This document shows, one piece after another, positions 1-10,485 of a DNA stretch of 64,000 bases. Within the stretch, counting starts at the first letter, position 1. Each line of letters begins with the position of its first letter. Both the position numbers and the translations under genes were made by a program. Source of the DNA: Pseudomonas silvicola (GTDB lineage Bacteria; Pseudomonadota; Gammaproteobacteria; Pseudomonadales; Pseudomonadaceae); NCBI RefSeq assembly GCF_026651855.1, contig NZ_CP093281.1:744001-808000 (forward strand), given 5' to 3'. Below the pieces are notes generated by a model. The model was given only the letters and a program-made list of their open reading frames with translations. It was not told the origin of the DNA and did not search any database.

Positions 1-1763
1 AATGCTGTGATTCAATACCCGCGCCAGCAATCGCCAGGCCATTGATATTGCCCAATTTGCCCTGATCAGTGCCGAAACCCATGACAGTGTAACGTTTGAT
101 ATGTTCAATCGATTCAAAGCCTTCACGCAGCCACTCAATGGAAGCGGCCGTTACGTCATTCTGCAAATCGACAAACTGTTTCGGTGCGCGCATGGTGGTT
201 TCATGTGCGGCACCTGATACAGCGCCAGCGCCGGGCCATCGCGACGCGCCCGTGTTTGCGGCAGCGCCATCGAGTTGCGGTGTGCCTCCGGTTTCTTCAG
301 CAGCACGTTTTCCCGCCTCGAAACCGCTGCTGAGCGTCAGAGCAAGCTATAGATGCCCTGCGCCTCCACTACCCTCATCCCTTTTACGGGGCGCCACAAA
401 ACCGAGGATATCGTCCGCCACTGCGGGCGCCCGCCGGTATGTGATGCGAGATGGATGACCCACCCGAAGGCTGGCGACGGTGTCGCACACCAGACGCGTG
501 GCGCTCCAACCACCACAAAGCTCTCACTGTTGATGCGGGCGATATCGACTGCGCACGCGTGTTGCGCCTTGCGCTTCGATTACCGCGCTGGTCGCTGATG
601 GTGAGGTGCACGAGACGCGCCTGTTTCACCAACTCGCCGTCCGGACTCAGACGCGCATCGGCAATTGCCACCACTTCGCCCGCTATCCAGCCAGTCCAGC
701 GCTGCACGGTAGCCGTCATCATTGCTGGTGGAGACCACCAGTTTGTTGCCCGGCACGACGCCATAGCGATGATAGGTGGAAACCGCACCCGCCAGATAGT
801 TACCGGGAATGTCGTTGCCGCTGTACCAATGGACGCTCATGCGCGCGGTGGCCAGCACCACCCGCCCGGCACGTACCCGGTGCATACGTTGACGCGCCTG
901 TTTGTGCCCCTTGATAACTGGCGCAGTGATCGACAGGTGATCGGTGCGACGCTCTAGCAGCGTGACAAAGTTGTGATCGTGATAGCCGTTGGCGGTGGTT
1001 TTTGCCAGCAGCTGCACATTGTCCAGCGCCTGCAGGTTTGCAGCATCGCGGGCCCACAGCGCGGCACCTTTCTCATCAATGATTTCGCGGCTATCCAGCA
1101 GACTGCCGCCCATCTCTTCCTGCTCATCCACCAGGATCACGCGCACCCCACTGCGCCCTGCGGCCAGCGCCGCAGCCAGTCCGGCTGGACCAGCGCCAAT
1201 CACCAGCACATCGCAGTGCTGATTGAAGTGATCATAAATATCGGGATCGGCGACGGTTGGGCTGCGACCCAGACCGGCCCCTTTACGAATGTATTTTTCG
1301 TAGGTTTTCCACATCGATGCCGGCTGTTTAAAGGTTTTGTAGTAGAAACCTGGCGGCATAAAACGCCCACCGATTTTGCCTACTACGCTCATCAAATCGC
1401 GATCGACACTCGGCCAGCCGTTGGTGCTGACGGCTTCCAGCCCCTGATAAAGCGCTTGCTGAGTGGCACGCACGCGTTGGGGATCTGGTTCCTGCTCTGC
1501 GCCACCGAGCTGTACCACTGCATTAGGCTCTTCCGCGCCAGCGCAACGATGCCGCGTGGACGGAGTATTTGAAGCTGCGATTGACCACATCAATGCCGTT
1601 GGCGATCAGCGCTGATGCCAGGGTGTCCCCGACAAAACCTTCCAGCGTTTTGGCCATTGAAAGTGAAAGTGATTTTGCGGCTGCGATCGATGCGACCGCC
1701 CTGTTTGAGGCGATTGACCTGGCTCTGCGATGCGCCTCCGGCCTGCACTTTACGTCTTCTCAT
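1..1763 (-). CDS. soxA: Sarcosine oxidase alpha subunit, partial (runs off left edge)
   Basis: Large subunit of heterotetrameric sarcosine oxidase, which oxidises sarcosine to glycine and passes the methyl group to tetrahydrofolate in the cytoplasm. The N-terminal part is present: a ferredoxin-like segment (ITFTFNGQ, LEGFVGDTLASALIANG), then PPGFYYKTFKQP, then the NAD/FAD-binding signature VLVIGAGPAGLAAALAAG followed by VDEQEEMGGSLLDSREII, all typical of SoxA. The start at 1763 overlaps the 3' end of soxD by 14 bases, as in other sox operons. About 590 of roughly 1000 residues lie in the window; the C-terminal aminomethyltransferase-like half and soxG should lie beyond base 1. Several single-base frame breaks occur (near 1560-1680, 950, 800 and 580). 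The family assignment is firm; activity cannot be judged from a frame-broken partial sequence. Confidence 0.9.
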
Positions 1764-2098
1764 TGGCCGCTTCTCGTGCTTCCTGGCGCACCGGTAAGGT
1801 CACCACTTCTGCCTGCACGTTTTGCCCCTGGCTGCTCACCGATTTTTGGTAGGTTTCCAGTGATCTCGTAGGTCACGGTATTGCGCGTGATATTAAAGAA
1901 TTTTCGGCAACCCACCGCGTGCACCCAGAGTTCGTGATGCACGCCGCGTGGATTATCACGGAAGAACAAATAGTCGCCCCACTCTTCGTCACTGCAAGCT
2001 TCCGGATCCTTAGGGCGCGCCAGATGTGCCGGGCCTTTGGCATGAAACTCTTCTTCTTCGCGATGCTCCTGGCACCACGGGCAATAAATATGAAACAT
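1750..2098 (-). CDS. soxD: Sarcosine oxidase delta subunit
   Basis: Small zinc-binding subunit of heterotetrameric sarcosine oxidase. The protein begins MFHIYCPWCQEHREEEEFH; Cys6 and Cys9, together with His60 and Cys64 in WVHAVGCRKFFN, match the four zinc ligands known for SoxD. The tail VTYEITGNLPKIGEQP is also typical. One base is lost near 1825. After it the correct frame reads NVQAEVVTLPVRQEAREAANEKT and stops at 1750, giving about 115 residues, slightly longer than the usual SoxD. It lies 23 bases after soxB and overlaps soxA, so the order glyA-soxB-soxD-soxA is a single transcription unit read leftward. Confidence 0.93.
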
Positions 2099-2121
2099 GT
2101 TGTCTTTCTCCCGAACAATAA

Positions 2122-3373
2122 TCAGTGCGCAACGGCTGCAGCGCCGTGCTCATCCACCAGAGCACCGGTGTGGAAACGGTCAATAGAGAACGGTGCCGCC
2201 AGAGGATGCATCTCACGTTTAGCCAGACTGGCGGCAAACACATGCGCCGATCCCGTGTCGCTTTGGCCGCCGGTGCCTCCCAGCCGCAGTTGAAATAGAG
2301 GCCGTTCACCTTGGTTTTCGAGATGATCGTGGGGCTGGCATTCTGGCGTGGTATCTACAATGCCGCCCCACTGGCGGTTCAGCGCGCACGCGCGAGAAGG
2401 CCGGGAACATCTCAACAATCGCCTGCAGGGTGTGTTCGATAATCGGATAGCTGCCGCGCTGGCCGTAACCGGTGTAACCATCAATGCCCGCACCAATCAC
2501 CAGATCGCCTTTATCGGACTGGCTGATGTAACCGTGTACGTGGTTCGACATGACGACCGTGTTCACCACCGGTTTGAGCGGTTCGGAGACCAGCGCCTGC
2601 AAAGGATGTGATTCCAGCGGCAGTTTGATACCGGCCATATTGGCCAGCACGCCCGAGTTACCCGCCACCACACAGCCCACCGTCTTCGCTTCGATATCAC
2701 CGCGATTGGTGTGCACGCCGTAAATCTGGCCATCACGGATCATCATGCCGGTGACTTCGGTCTGTTGCAGGATATCCACGCCATGCGCATCTGCGCCGCG
2801 AGCAAAGCCCCACGCCACCGCATCATGGCGCGCCACACCGCCGCGCGGTTGCCAGGAAGCGCCCATGATCGGAAAACGTGCGCGAGCAGAGCAATCCAGC
2901 AGCGGTTCAAGATCCTGTACCCCGCGAGTATCCAGCACTTCACCGTCAATGCCATTCAGGCGGTTGGCGTTGACGCGGCGCTGGATATCACGCATGTCCT
3001 GCAGGGTGTGTCCGATTCAACACGCCACGCTGCGAGAACATCACGTTGTAGTTCAGCTCCTGTGTCAGCCCTTCCCACAATTTCACGGAATGCTCGAACA
3101 GTGCGGCAGCTTCATCCCACAGATAGTTCGAGCGCACGATGGTGGTATTACGCGCGGTGTTACCGCCGCCCAGCCAGCCTTTCTCGATCACTGCTACATT
3201 GCGGATACCAAACTCTTTTGCCAGGTAATAAGCCGTCCCTAAGCCATGTCCGCCCCCGCCGATGATGATCACGTCGTAGGACTTTTTCGGCGTGGGATTG
3301 CGCCACATGCGCTGCCAGTTTTCGTGATAACTCAGTCCGTGCTAATCAGCCCGAAACCAGAAAAACGTTGCAT
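2122..3373 (-). CDS. soxB: Sarcosine oxidase beta subunit
   Basis: FAD/FMN-carrying subunit of sarcosine oxidase, where sarcosine is oxidised. The start at 3373 has an AGGAG ribosome site just upstream and begins [12 protein letters not shown] dropped base follows, after which [20 protein letters not shown] and the Rossmann motif [19 protein letters not shown] are clear. Further family blocks are [72 protein letters not shown] and, in another frame, [20 protein letters not shown]. The length of about 417 residues matches the family. There are frame breaks near 3340, 3010 and 2390. It is the second gene of the glyA-sox operon, 41 bases after glyA. Confidence 0.93.
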
Positions 3374-3414
3374 ACTCGTCTCCTAAAACTCCCGGCCTGA
3401 GCCGGGAAAAATGG

Positions 3415-4700
3415 TCAGGCAATGGCTTTTTTGGCGATAGCCTGCGGTGAATGTTCGCCATACACCGGATGTCTGGCACACAGCTCTGATACGTTGAAAC
3501 GCACCTCAGGCTTCGATGTTGTCGCTGTTCTGTTTCAGCGCCAGCACATCAAGGATGTCGCAAATCCAGCCCGCCAGGGTCTCGCACTCTTTCTCGCCAA
3601 AGCCGCGCGTGGTCACGGCTGGCGTGCCGATGCGTAAACCGGAGGTCACAAACGGGCTTTGCGGATCGTTGGGCACGGAATTTTTATTCACGGTGATATG
3701 CGCGCGGCCCAGGGCAGCATCGGCTTCTTGCCGGTGATCTCCTGACCAATCAATGAGACCAGGAACAGATGGTTGTCAGTCGCCTGACACCACGTCGTAG
3801 CCGCGTTTGATGAACACTTTCGCCATGGTTTGCGTTATCGATCACCTTGGCCTGGTAGTGAATGAAGTCCTGCTCCATCGCTTCACGGAAGGCCATCGCT
3901 TTGGCAGCAATCACGTGCATCAACGGGCCAGCCCTGCTGGCCAGGAACACCGCGGAGTTGAGTTTTTTGTACAGCGCTTCATCACCGTTCGCTGAAAGAA
4001 TCAGACCACCGCGCGGACCGCGCAGAGTTTTGTGCGGTGGTGGTCACCATATGTGCATGCGGTAACGGGTTGGGATAACAGCGCGCAGCGACCAGCCCCG
4101 CCACGTGCGCCATATCCACCATCAGCCAGGCGCCAACGCTATCGGCGATTTCGCGGAAGCGTTTCCAGTCAACGATGCGCGAATAAGCGGAGAAACCGGC
4201 CACAATCAGTTTCGGATGGTGCTCCTTTGCCAGGCGCTCCACTTCCTGATAATCAATCTCACCGGTTTCAGCATTCAAACCGTATTGCACGGCGTTGTAG
4301 TGCTTACCGGAGACATTCGGTGCGGCGCCATGGGTTAAGTGACCGCCGTGCGCCAGGCTCATGCCGAGAATGGTGTCGCCGGGTTTGATCAACGCCATAA
4401 ACACCGCGGCGTTCGCCTGAGCACCGGAATGGGGCTGCACGTTGGCGTAATCCGCACCAAACAGCAGCAGGCACGTTCAATCGCTAAACGTTCGATGGTG
4501 TCGACATGTTCGCAGCCGTAGTAGCGTCCCGGATAGCCTTCAGCATATTTGTTGGTGAGCTAGGCTCTGCAGGGACATTACCGGAGCTGGCATAATTTTC
4601 CGAGGCGATTAATTCGATGTGTGTTTCCTGCCGCACCAGCTCACCCACTACGGCGGCAAACAGTTGTGGATCGGCACTGGTTCAAATCATTTGCATTCAT
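3415..4700 (-). CDS. glyA: Serine hydroxymethyltransferase
   Basis: PLP enzyme interconverting serine and glycine with 5,10-methylene-tetrahydrofolate. The start at 4700 reads MNANDLNQ, and the C-terminus [16 protein letters not shown] ends at 3415. Internal signatures include [54 protein letters not shown] and [13 protein letters not shown]. The PLP-lysine segment [13 protein letters not shown] (lysine codon within 4026-4034) is interrupted by a frame slip right before the histidine. It precedes soxBDA and probably recycles the glycine and methylene-THF made by sarcosine oxidase, so it is likely a dedicated copy, distinct from the housekeeping glyA. At least four single-base frame breaks are visible. 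Confidence 0.93.
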
Positions 4701-4733
4701 TGCTACACCCTCATCATCAGGATTAGTGGCCAA

Positions 4734-4760
4734 ATTCAGTAAGTTTTCACACTACTGAAT
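4734..4760. promoter_or_regulatory. 8-bp inverted repeat in the glyA-sox leader
   Basis: ATTCAGTA and TACTGAAT form perfect 8-base arms separated by 11 bases, 34 bases upstream of the glyA start. This could be an operator for the neighbouring GATase/AraC regulator or an RNA stem in the leader. The rest of the gap (4701-4996) is AT-rich and holds no ORF I would call; promoters for the glyA-sox operon should lie here. Confidence 0.4.
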
Positions 4761-4996
4761 ATCGCCGGGTGCAAGCTTGAACGTTTGCGACATTTAATAT
4801 GACAAAATCGCGACAACCCTTATTTATCAATAATTTAATTTTTGAAGGTGATTTGTATTGTTTGAGGTGCATCACGATTGGATAAGAAAATGTGATGTCT
4901 GATTGGAAAGGCTTAAATCGGGCGGGCGGAAAAAATTAAGTAAATCAGTGGGTAATCATTTTATGCAGCAACAATGAAATAACGAGAGCGCTGAAA

Positions 4997-6025
4997 TCAA
5001 CGCCCTTCAATTGCACTATCAATATGAATAAAGAATGGATCGACATGCTGCTGATCGCGCAATGCGGCCTGCTTGCGTGCCAGGCTGGGAGGATAACCAA
5101 AGGCATCGCGGAAATGGCGGGAAAATGCGCGGTATCGGAGAAGCCAAGCGCTCGCCAATTTCGTCACTGTTTTCAGCGCTGTACGTAGCAGTAGCCAAAG
5201 ACCATAACGCAGTCGTAAGTCACGCGCGAAGCGTTGCGGACTGACACCCAGCTCATCTTTGAATTTACGTCATTGCGCCGCGAGGTATTGAGGCGTTGCG
5301 CGAGTTGCTCAACCGGAAATCACCTCGCCCATATGTTGGGAGAGATCACATCAACGGCACTACGCACCATGCGATCTTTTATTTTTCGAAGATCACCGGT
5401 TGCGGCTGCGGATGATGCGTGGTGCGCTTCATCAATCAGCATGATATGCAGACTTTTTATCGCCCATGCGCGGCCCAGGATGGCGTTCAATCAGATGCGC
5501 GTATGCAACATCCGCCGCCGCCACGCCACCGGCACAGGTAATCAGCTTGCCTTCATCGACAAAGATGCGATCGGCTACCGGGGTGATATCGGGAAAACGC
5601 CGCTGTAAATCGCCATGGTGATACCAGCTGACACAACACTCTTTTCCCTTCATCACGCCAGCCTGAATCAATGCAAAGACACCGGTACATAAACCGACCA
5701 ATGGCGTGCCAAACTGCGCGGCGAGGCGAATATAATCCAGCGCGCGATGATCGGTTTTGTCCTTCTCATCCTGCACCCCGCCAATCACCACGATAGTCAA
5801 AATGTTCCGGGTTCTTTAGGGCTTCACAGGGCGAGATCACCGCGCCACAGCTTGAAGTGGCTTCACTGCCTGAGCTGGACATAAACGTCCAGCTACAGCG
5901 CAGCTGACGGCTGCGATCGCCTTCATCGGCGGCGAGACGCAGGCAGTCAACAAAAGCCGCAAACGGCAGCAGCGTAAAGCGGTTCAGCAGGACGAAACCG
6001 ACCGACAGCGGCGTCGCCTGTTCAT
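4997..6025 (-). CDS. GlxA-type transcriptional regulator (GATase-1-like + AraC HTH)
   Basis: A DNA-binding regulator of about 342 residues with an N-terminal DJ-1/PfpI (class I glutamine amidotransferase-like) domain and a C-terminal AraC helix-turn-helix. The N-terminal half shows SVGFVLLNRFTLLPFAAFVD and FGTPLVGLCTGVFALIQAGV, with the nucleophile-elbow cysteine in LCTGVFAL, and AGGVAAADVAYAHLIERH. The C-terminus is FGYPPSLARKQAALRDQQ. This is the architecture of GbdR, the glycine-betaine-responsive activator of sox and glyA genes in Pseudomonas, and the gene lies directly upstream of glyA-soxBDA on the same strand, so I infer a similar job. The start is taken near 6025 because the frame is broken there. 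The HTH segment is heavily frameshifted. Confidence 0.82.
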
Positions 6026-6056
6026 TAAGCAGCTACGGTCATAAGATCCTCGCCCA

Positions 6057-6873
6057 TCACGATGCCGCCGCAAATGCACCCGGTGTAATGCCAAAATGGC
6101 GCGAATTTCTTGGATGAAGTGGCTTTGGTCGAAGAAGCCCACTTCACTGGCGGTGTGTGCGGCATCGAAGCCCTGCGACAGCAGTCGTTTTGCGCGCATC
6201 AGACGAATCTGCGTGAGGTATTGATGTACCGATAAGCCGGTCAGCTTCTGGAAGGTGCGCATAAAATGGTATTCGCTTAGCCCGGCGACGGCGGCGATTT
6301 CACTGACCGCCAGCGGCTGATGGTAATCGCTGTGCAGATAATCGATCGCCTGCCGAATATCGGCGCGTAACGCATGCCGCTCACCGCCTTTTAACGTGCG
6401 TTCGCCGTGTTGACGGATTAACGTGCTCAGCACCTGAAACAGCGCACACTCTTTTTCCACTGCGTCCGGACTTTCTTGCATCACGGCGGAGAAGCCTGCA
6501 ACATCTGCTGCGCCAGCAGCGGATCGTAACGCATCCCTTCCGCACCAAAATTGAGTTCACCTTTGCCGCCGATTTGTGACTCCGCAATCTCATTGACCAG
6601 TGCGGCGAAGGATAAAACAGCGCAGTAATCAGCCTTCCTCACGCTGGACCGCTTCACCGGTGTGCACTTCTCCCGGCAAAATCACCATCACCGTGCCAGC
6701 GGCGGCAATAGCCCTGTTGACAATATGCGGGTACGATTGTGCCCCTCGGGCGAAACGCCGCTGATCCGAATTCGTCGTGGAAGTGTGCCGGATGTAACTG
6801 TGCTCGTAGCAGCGTGCGCGCAGGATTTCCATGCCGCCGTGCATACCACGGTCACGCCACAATTTGATGTCAT
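6057..6873 (-). CDS. AraC-family regulator with cupin sensor domain
   Basis: A transcription factor of about 272 residues. The N-terminal part carries an AraC-type cupin: GGMEILRARCYEHSYI, then a histidine-rich PAHFHDEF-like segment in mixed frames, and AGTVMVILPGEVHTGEAV. The C-terminal part is a clear double HTH: DIRQAIDYLHSDYHQPLAVS, EIAAVAGLSEYHFMRTFQKL, GLSVHQYLTQIRLMRAKRLL and ASEVGFFDQSHFIQEF, ending FGITPGAFAAAS at 6057. It is divergent from azlCD with a 120-base gap, the usual arrangement in which such a regulator controls the neighbouring amino-acid exporter. Frame breaks lie near 6865, 6620, 6480 and 6100. Confidence 0.87.
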
Positions 6874-6993
6874 CACGTTTTCCTGCATCACAAATCCTTC
6901 GCTGATGTACTCCGGGAGCAGGATTTTACTATAGCCTTGCGCATCGTGGCTTAAAATTGGTGCATCTGTTGAGAAGGTTTTGGAAGAATTGTC

Positions 6994-7738
6994 ATGTCGT
7001 TGAATAGTCACACCCTGCCGAAACACAGCGATCCACTGGTTTTCGCGCGGGTTTATCGCCTGTTTACCTACCGTGCCCGGATTACCTGACATCGGTTTTG
7101 CTGCGGGTGCCATTGGCACGCTGGCCGAGGTTTCTCCGTATTGCAAACCGCGCTGCTGGCGGCCTTTGCTCTACACCGGTTCGGCGCAGTTTTTTTATTC
7201 GCTATGACGCGGGCACGCGGAAATGACCTCGGTGGTGCTTAGCGTGATGCTGGTTAATCTGCGCTATTTGCTGATGAGTTCAGCGATTAGCGTGTTCTTC
7301 CGTGGCCAAAGTGGCTGGCAGAAAGTCGTCAGCGGCCTGCTGCTCACCGATGAGACCTTCGGCGTCGCGGTACAGCACGGCAGCCAGCACGGCAAAATCG
7401 CCTTTGCCTGGATGTTTAGGTCTTAACCTGCCCAGCCTGGCTGAACTGGATTTTGCCTGTGTGATTGGCGCTTATGCCGCATCTGCCGTCCCTGATCGCT
7501 GATGGCCGGATTGAGGTTTTAGTCTGGTATCGTGTTTATCGGGCTGATTCTAATGACGTGGTTTGCCAGCCGACGCAGAAATGGCTGGAGACGCTGGCGA
7601 TTGTGGTTGCGGTGCTGGTGACCTTTTCTGCGGGACATCTGGATCTCAGCGTAGTGGTGATCATCGCCACCGCCTCTTGCCGCCAGTCTGGCCACGCTGC
7701 TGTTACGCATAAATACAGGGGAAATAACATGGGCGTAA
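6994..7738 (+). CDS. azlC: AzlC-family branched-chain amino acid exporter, large subunit
   Basis: Inner-membrane protein that with AzlD exports branched-chain amino acids (YgaZ/AzlC family). Family blocks are DIGFAAGAIGTLA (near 7085), TSVVLSVMLVNLRYLLMSSA, VVSGLLLTDETFGVAVQHG, KIAFAWMFGLN and WLETLAIVVAVLVTFSAG, in several hydrophobic segments. The C-terminus LLLRINTGEITWA stops at 7738, overlapping azlD by 10 bases, so the two are translationally coupled. The start at 6994 gives MSLNSHTLPKHSDP. At least five single-base breaks occur between 7050 and 7500. Confidence 0.87.
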
Positions 7739-8042
7739 TGTCCTGTTGACCATTGTGGTTGCCGCGCTGATCACAGCGGTGTGCGCGTTGGCATTCTGCT
7801 GCTCGCTTCCGAATCGCCCCGCTGCAACAGTGGCTGAGCTTTAGCTCCCGGCGGGCATTATGGCGGCCATTGTCACGGCCGAGTTGATGGAAAAGCCGGC
7901 GTTAACCGCTTCAGGTTTGAGTTTATCGTTACTGGCAGCGCTGATTGCGGCGATCACCGGCATCGTGACGCGCGGTTTGTTTGCCACCGTGCTGGCTGGC
8001 ATGGTGGCGTATACTGCGCTGCGTTATGGGTTTGGTTTGTAA
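7729..8042 (+). CDS. azlD: AzlD-family exporter small subunit
   Basis: Small membrane partner of AzlC, about 104 residues with three to four hydrophobic segments. Visible pieces are VLLTIVVAALITAVCALA, PAGIMAAIVTAELMEKPAL and SLLAALIAAITGIVTRGLFA, then TVLAGMVAYTALRYGFGL at the end. The start codon lies inside the end of azlC. There are two frame breaks, one just after the start and one near 7800-7850. Confidence 0.85.
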
Positions 8043-8055
8043 CGTGAAACATCGG

Positions 8056-8075
8056 GTGCGGAATGAATTCCGCAC
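8056..8075. terminator. Hairpin between convergent azlD and acyltransferase
   Basis: GTGCGGAA and TTCCGCAC pair perfectly around a TGAA loop, 13 bases past the azlD stop and just past the end of the convergent acyltransferase. There is no T tract on either side, so termination is inferred from position. Confidence 0.5.
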
Positions 8076-8085
8076 CATGGTGATA

Positions 8086-9108
8086 TCAACCCGCCCCTCT
8101 GCTGCAGGTGCCCGTTTTCCTTCAACATATTTCTCAACGCTGGTTCCGAGATATTTAGTCATAAACCAGGCCAAATAATAGAGCCCTGCGGCGACCACAA
8201 TCGGCATGAGCAGCATGACTGTTTCACTTTTGATCTGCACATTCATTTTTATCAGTATGGCAATCATGAGGTTTTTCGGCATGTATCAGATAGTAGGCGT
8301 AACTGGCAAAACCTATCGCAGTGAAAATCGAACGGATAACAAACGTTCCAGTTGTTTTGAATAAATGGCAATAAAGAAAAGCATGACCAGCAGTAAGGAA
8401 TGACGTTAGGGCGCCCGCATTTTTAACGTAGTAGCTGAAGTTAATGAGCATCGCGACAACCACAACCGCATAATGAAAGCCTTTGTCACGGCCATGCATT
8501 CTTTCATACACCAGGCAGCCGATCATAAACCACGCGTAGTGAATAAAACCAAACTTAGAAATAACATCAATGAAAATGGGATGACCTAAAGATTTTGCAA
8601 CACCGAGGAGGCGGACAGCAGTAACATCGGCACCGTCCCGGCGCAATATTTCCGTCCCAGGGAAAATAGATGGCACCAATAATCAGATAAATACCGCTTC
8701 AACGTACAGCGACCAAAATGAGCCCGCCATCGATTTAAATTCAATACCGGTTATTTGTGCCAACGTTTCAGGATTGGTGAAGATCAGCCCAGGTAGCAGA
8801 TTCCTGACATAGGGCGTCATAGCGGACCATTCCGGGAAAACCACCCACAGCATAGAGTAACAAGCTGGCAATCAGCATCGCCGGAAACAGTCGCAGCCAG
8901 CGTTTTTCAGGAAGCTGATATAGCTCTCAGACTTATCCAGCGTCATAAATATGACAAAGCCGGAGATCATGAAAAACAACTCAACACCAAGCCAGCCGAA
9001 AGAAAAAACTGGAATATGTTGTGTGAGGTTTACATAGGGCAAGCAGTTCTGGCCAACGTGCATATAGGCGTGGTAACCAATCACCATTAAGATGGCAAGA
9101 CCGCGCAT
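8086..9108 (-). CDS. Acyltransferase-3 family membrane protein
   Basis: Integral membrane O-acyltransferase (OatA/NodX-like family) that would acetylate or acylate a surface polysaccharide or similar acceptor. The N-terminus has the family motif HLDGMRGLAILMVIGYHAY (the HLDG part lies upstream of 9108, so the true start may be near 9150), followed by SFGWLGVELFFMISGFVIF. Further segments are EFKSMAGSFWSLYVEAVF, FGFIHYAWFMIGCLVYERM, KGFHYAVVVVAMLINFSYYV and VAAGLYYLAWFMTKYLG, and the tail is YVEGKRAPAAEGR. The length of about 340-355 residues fits the family. It stands alone with no polysaccharide genes nearby, so the acceptor is unknown. It has about five frame breaks. Confidence 0.82.
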
Positions 9109-9464
9109 TCCGTCAAGATGCTTGATGCGTGCGCATAATTCCTCAGGAAAGATGTCCGGATGTGTAAATTCAACTTAGCACTGACAATTATTTACTCACA
9201 ATAAGACTTATTCTGATTAAAACTTTTCTTAATCCACGTTTTTTAATGCTTCAAGGCATCAAGCATTAATTTCCACTGGACTTACCAATCCAGGATGGAG
9301 CAAACCTAATCCTATTATTACCCGGCACTTCTAAGACCATTCACCTTAAAAACCTTGACTGGATATTGAACAAACCCGTTTTAAGTAAAGCTTAAACGGG
9401 TTTGTTCATGATTCTCCAACAGTGGAGCTAATGAATTTAAAATGACATATTTAAAAAGCCCGAT
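9109..9464. other. Intergenic region, 356 bases
   Basis: AT-rich gap that should hold the acyltransferase promoter (right half of the -10/-35-like AT tracts near 9170-9240) and ends with the strong stem-loop at 9368-9407. I see no convincing gene in it. Confidence 0.6.
9368..9407 (-). terminator. Strong stem-loop terminator after the siderophore binding-protein gene
   Basis: GAACAAACCCGTTT at the left edge pairs exactly with AAACGGGTTTGTTC at the right edge, and the stem extends inward with one bulged T. It lies 58 bases past the stop of the leftward-reading binding-protein gene, so it probably ends the receptor/binding-protein operon. Confidence 0.7.
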
Positions 9465-10477
9465 TTATTCCGGTGGCAACGCCTGTAAAATTCGCTGCGC
9501 GTCATTCGCCGTCAGCGAGTAGTCATAAAATTGTTGATAAAACGCCTGCGTAGCACTCACTAAATCTAGTTGTGGGAACAACGCCGGATGCAACTGTTTT
9601 GCGGCCCATTGAATCTGTAACGCCACCTCGGTGCCATAACGATCCCACGGAAACACTCCTGCCGGATTCTGCCACACACGATGTTGCTGGACGGCTTTCA
9701 CACTGGCAAACAACGTCTTAAAGTCGGAATCTGCCAGCGATCCGGCGCCCGCACCGATGATAATCACATCAGGATTCCAGCGAATCACGTCTTCAGGGGA
9801 GATGGGCTTCATATTGCCGACAATGCCTGCAGCGACATTTCTCTCTGACCACCGGCGAGATTAATCCAGGTATCAATCAGCGTATCGCGCCCATCGACTT
9901 TCAATGGATGCAGCGACTGGATGTGCAACACCCGTGGTCGTTGTGCCTCACTTAAACCCGCCGTTTTCCCGCTGATGTCAGCAATGTGCTGATCAAGGTA
10001 GCGGTTATAAGCTTCTGCTCGCTTCGCCGCCTCCGGGCGTACCAGCACTTGCGCCGTCGTGATCAGTGAACGCTTCATCGAAGCAAAATCATCGAAGTTC
10101 TTGCCAGTACCGGAATACCTGCAAGTCGATACGATTCCGCATCAGGATTCATTTGGCACAAAGATAGCGTCAACATGGCTTACAGATCGCTTCACTGGCT
10201 TAGGGTTTTCCTTCATACCACGGTGCCTGATTGAGGATGGCTGAACCTTAAACATCCACGGACGCGATCGGCGGGATGATTCACCGTCGCCACGATGCGA
10301 TCCCCGCGCCCAACGTCATCAACAACGAGTGATGCGCAAACCAGGCGTCAGCAATATGCATCGCCGGTTGGCTGATTTCGACGCATGATGGCCAGTGTCA
10401 TCGATCACCGTTTGGGCTGAAGCCAGTGTACTCACCATCAACATCGGTAATAACCGACGCCACATTTTGCTCATCAT
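9465..10477 (-). CDS. Periplasmic iron-siderophore-type binding protein
   Basis: Substrate-binding protein of the TroA/FepB superfamily for ferric siderophore (or related chelate) uptake. The start at 10477, with GGGAG eight bases upstream, gives MMSKMWRRLLPMLMVSTLAS, a signal peptide. Mature-protein pieces are SLLMTLGAGDRIVATVNHP, AKRAEAYNRYLDQHIADI, VLHIQSLHPLKVDGRDTLID, ISPEDVIRWNPDVIIIGAG and KAVQQHRVWQNPAGVFPWDR. The last two are hallmarks of the family's C-terminal lobe. The length of about 337 residues is normal. It starts 9 bases after the TonB-receptor stop, so the two form an operon; no permease or ATPase is adjacent. Frame breaks lie near 9810 and between 10080 and 10400. Confidence 0.86.
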
Positions 10478-10485
10478 TCACTCCC

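Noticed and set aside
384-957. Several long frames on both strands inside soxA
   Set aside because: They are shadow frames or pieces of the frame-broken soxA; their predicted proteins are rich in Arg/Ser/His from GC-rich antisense reading.
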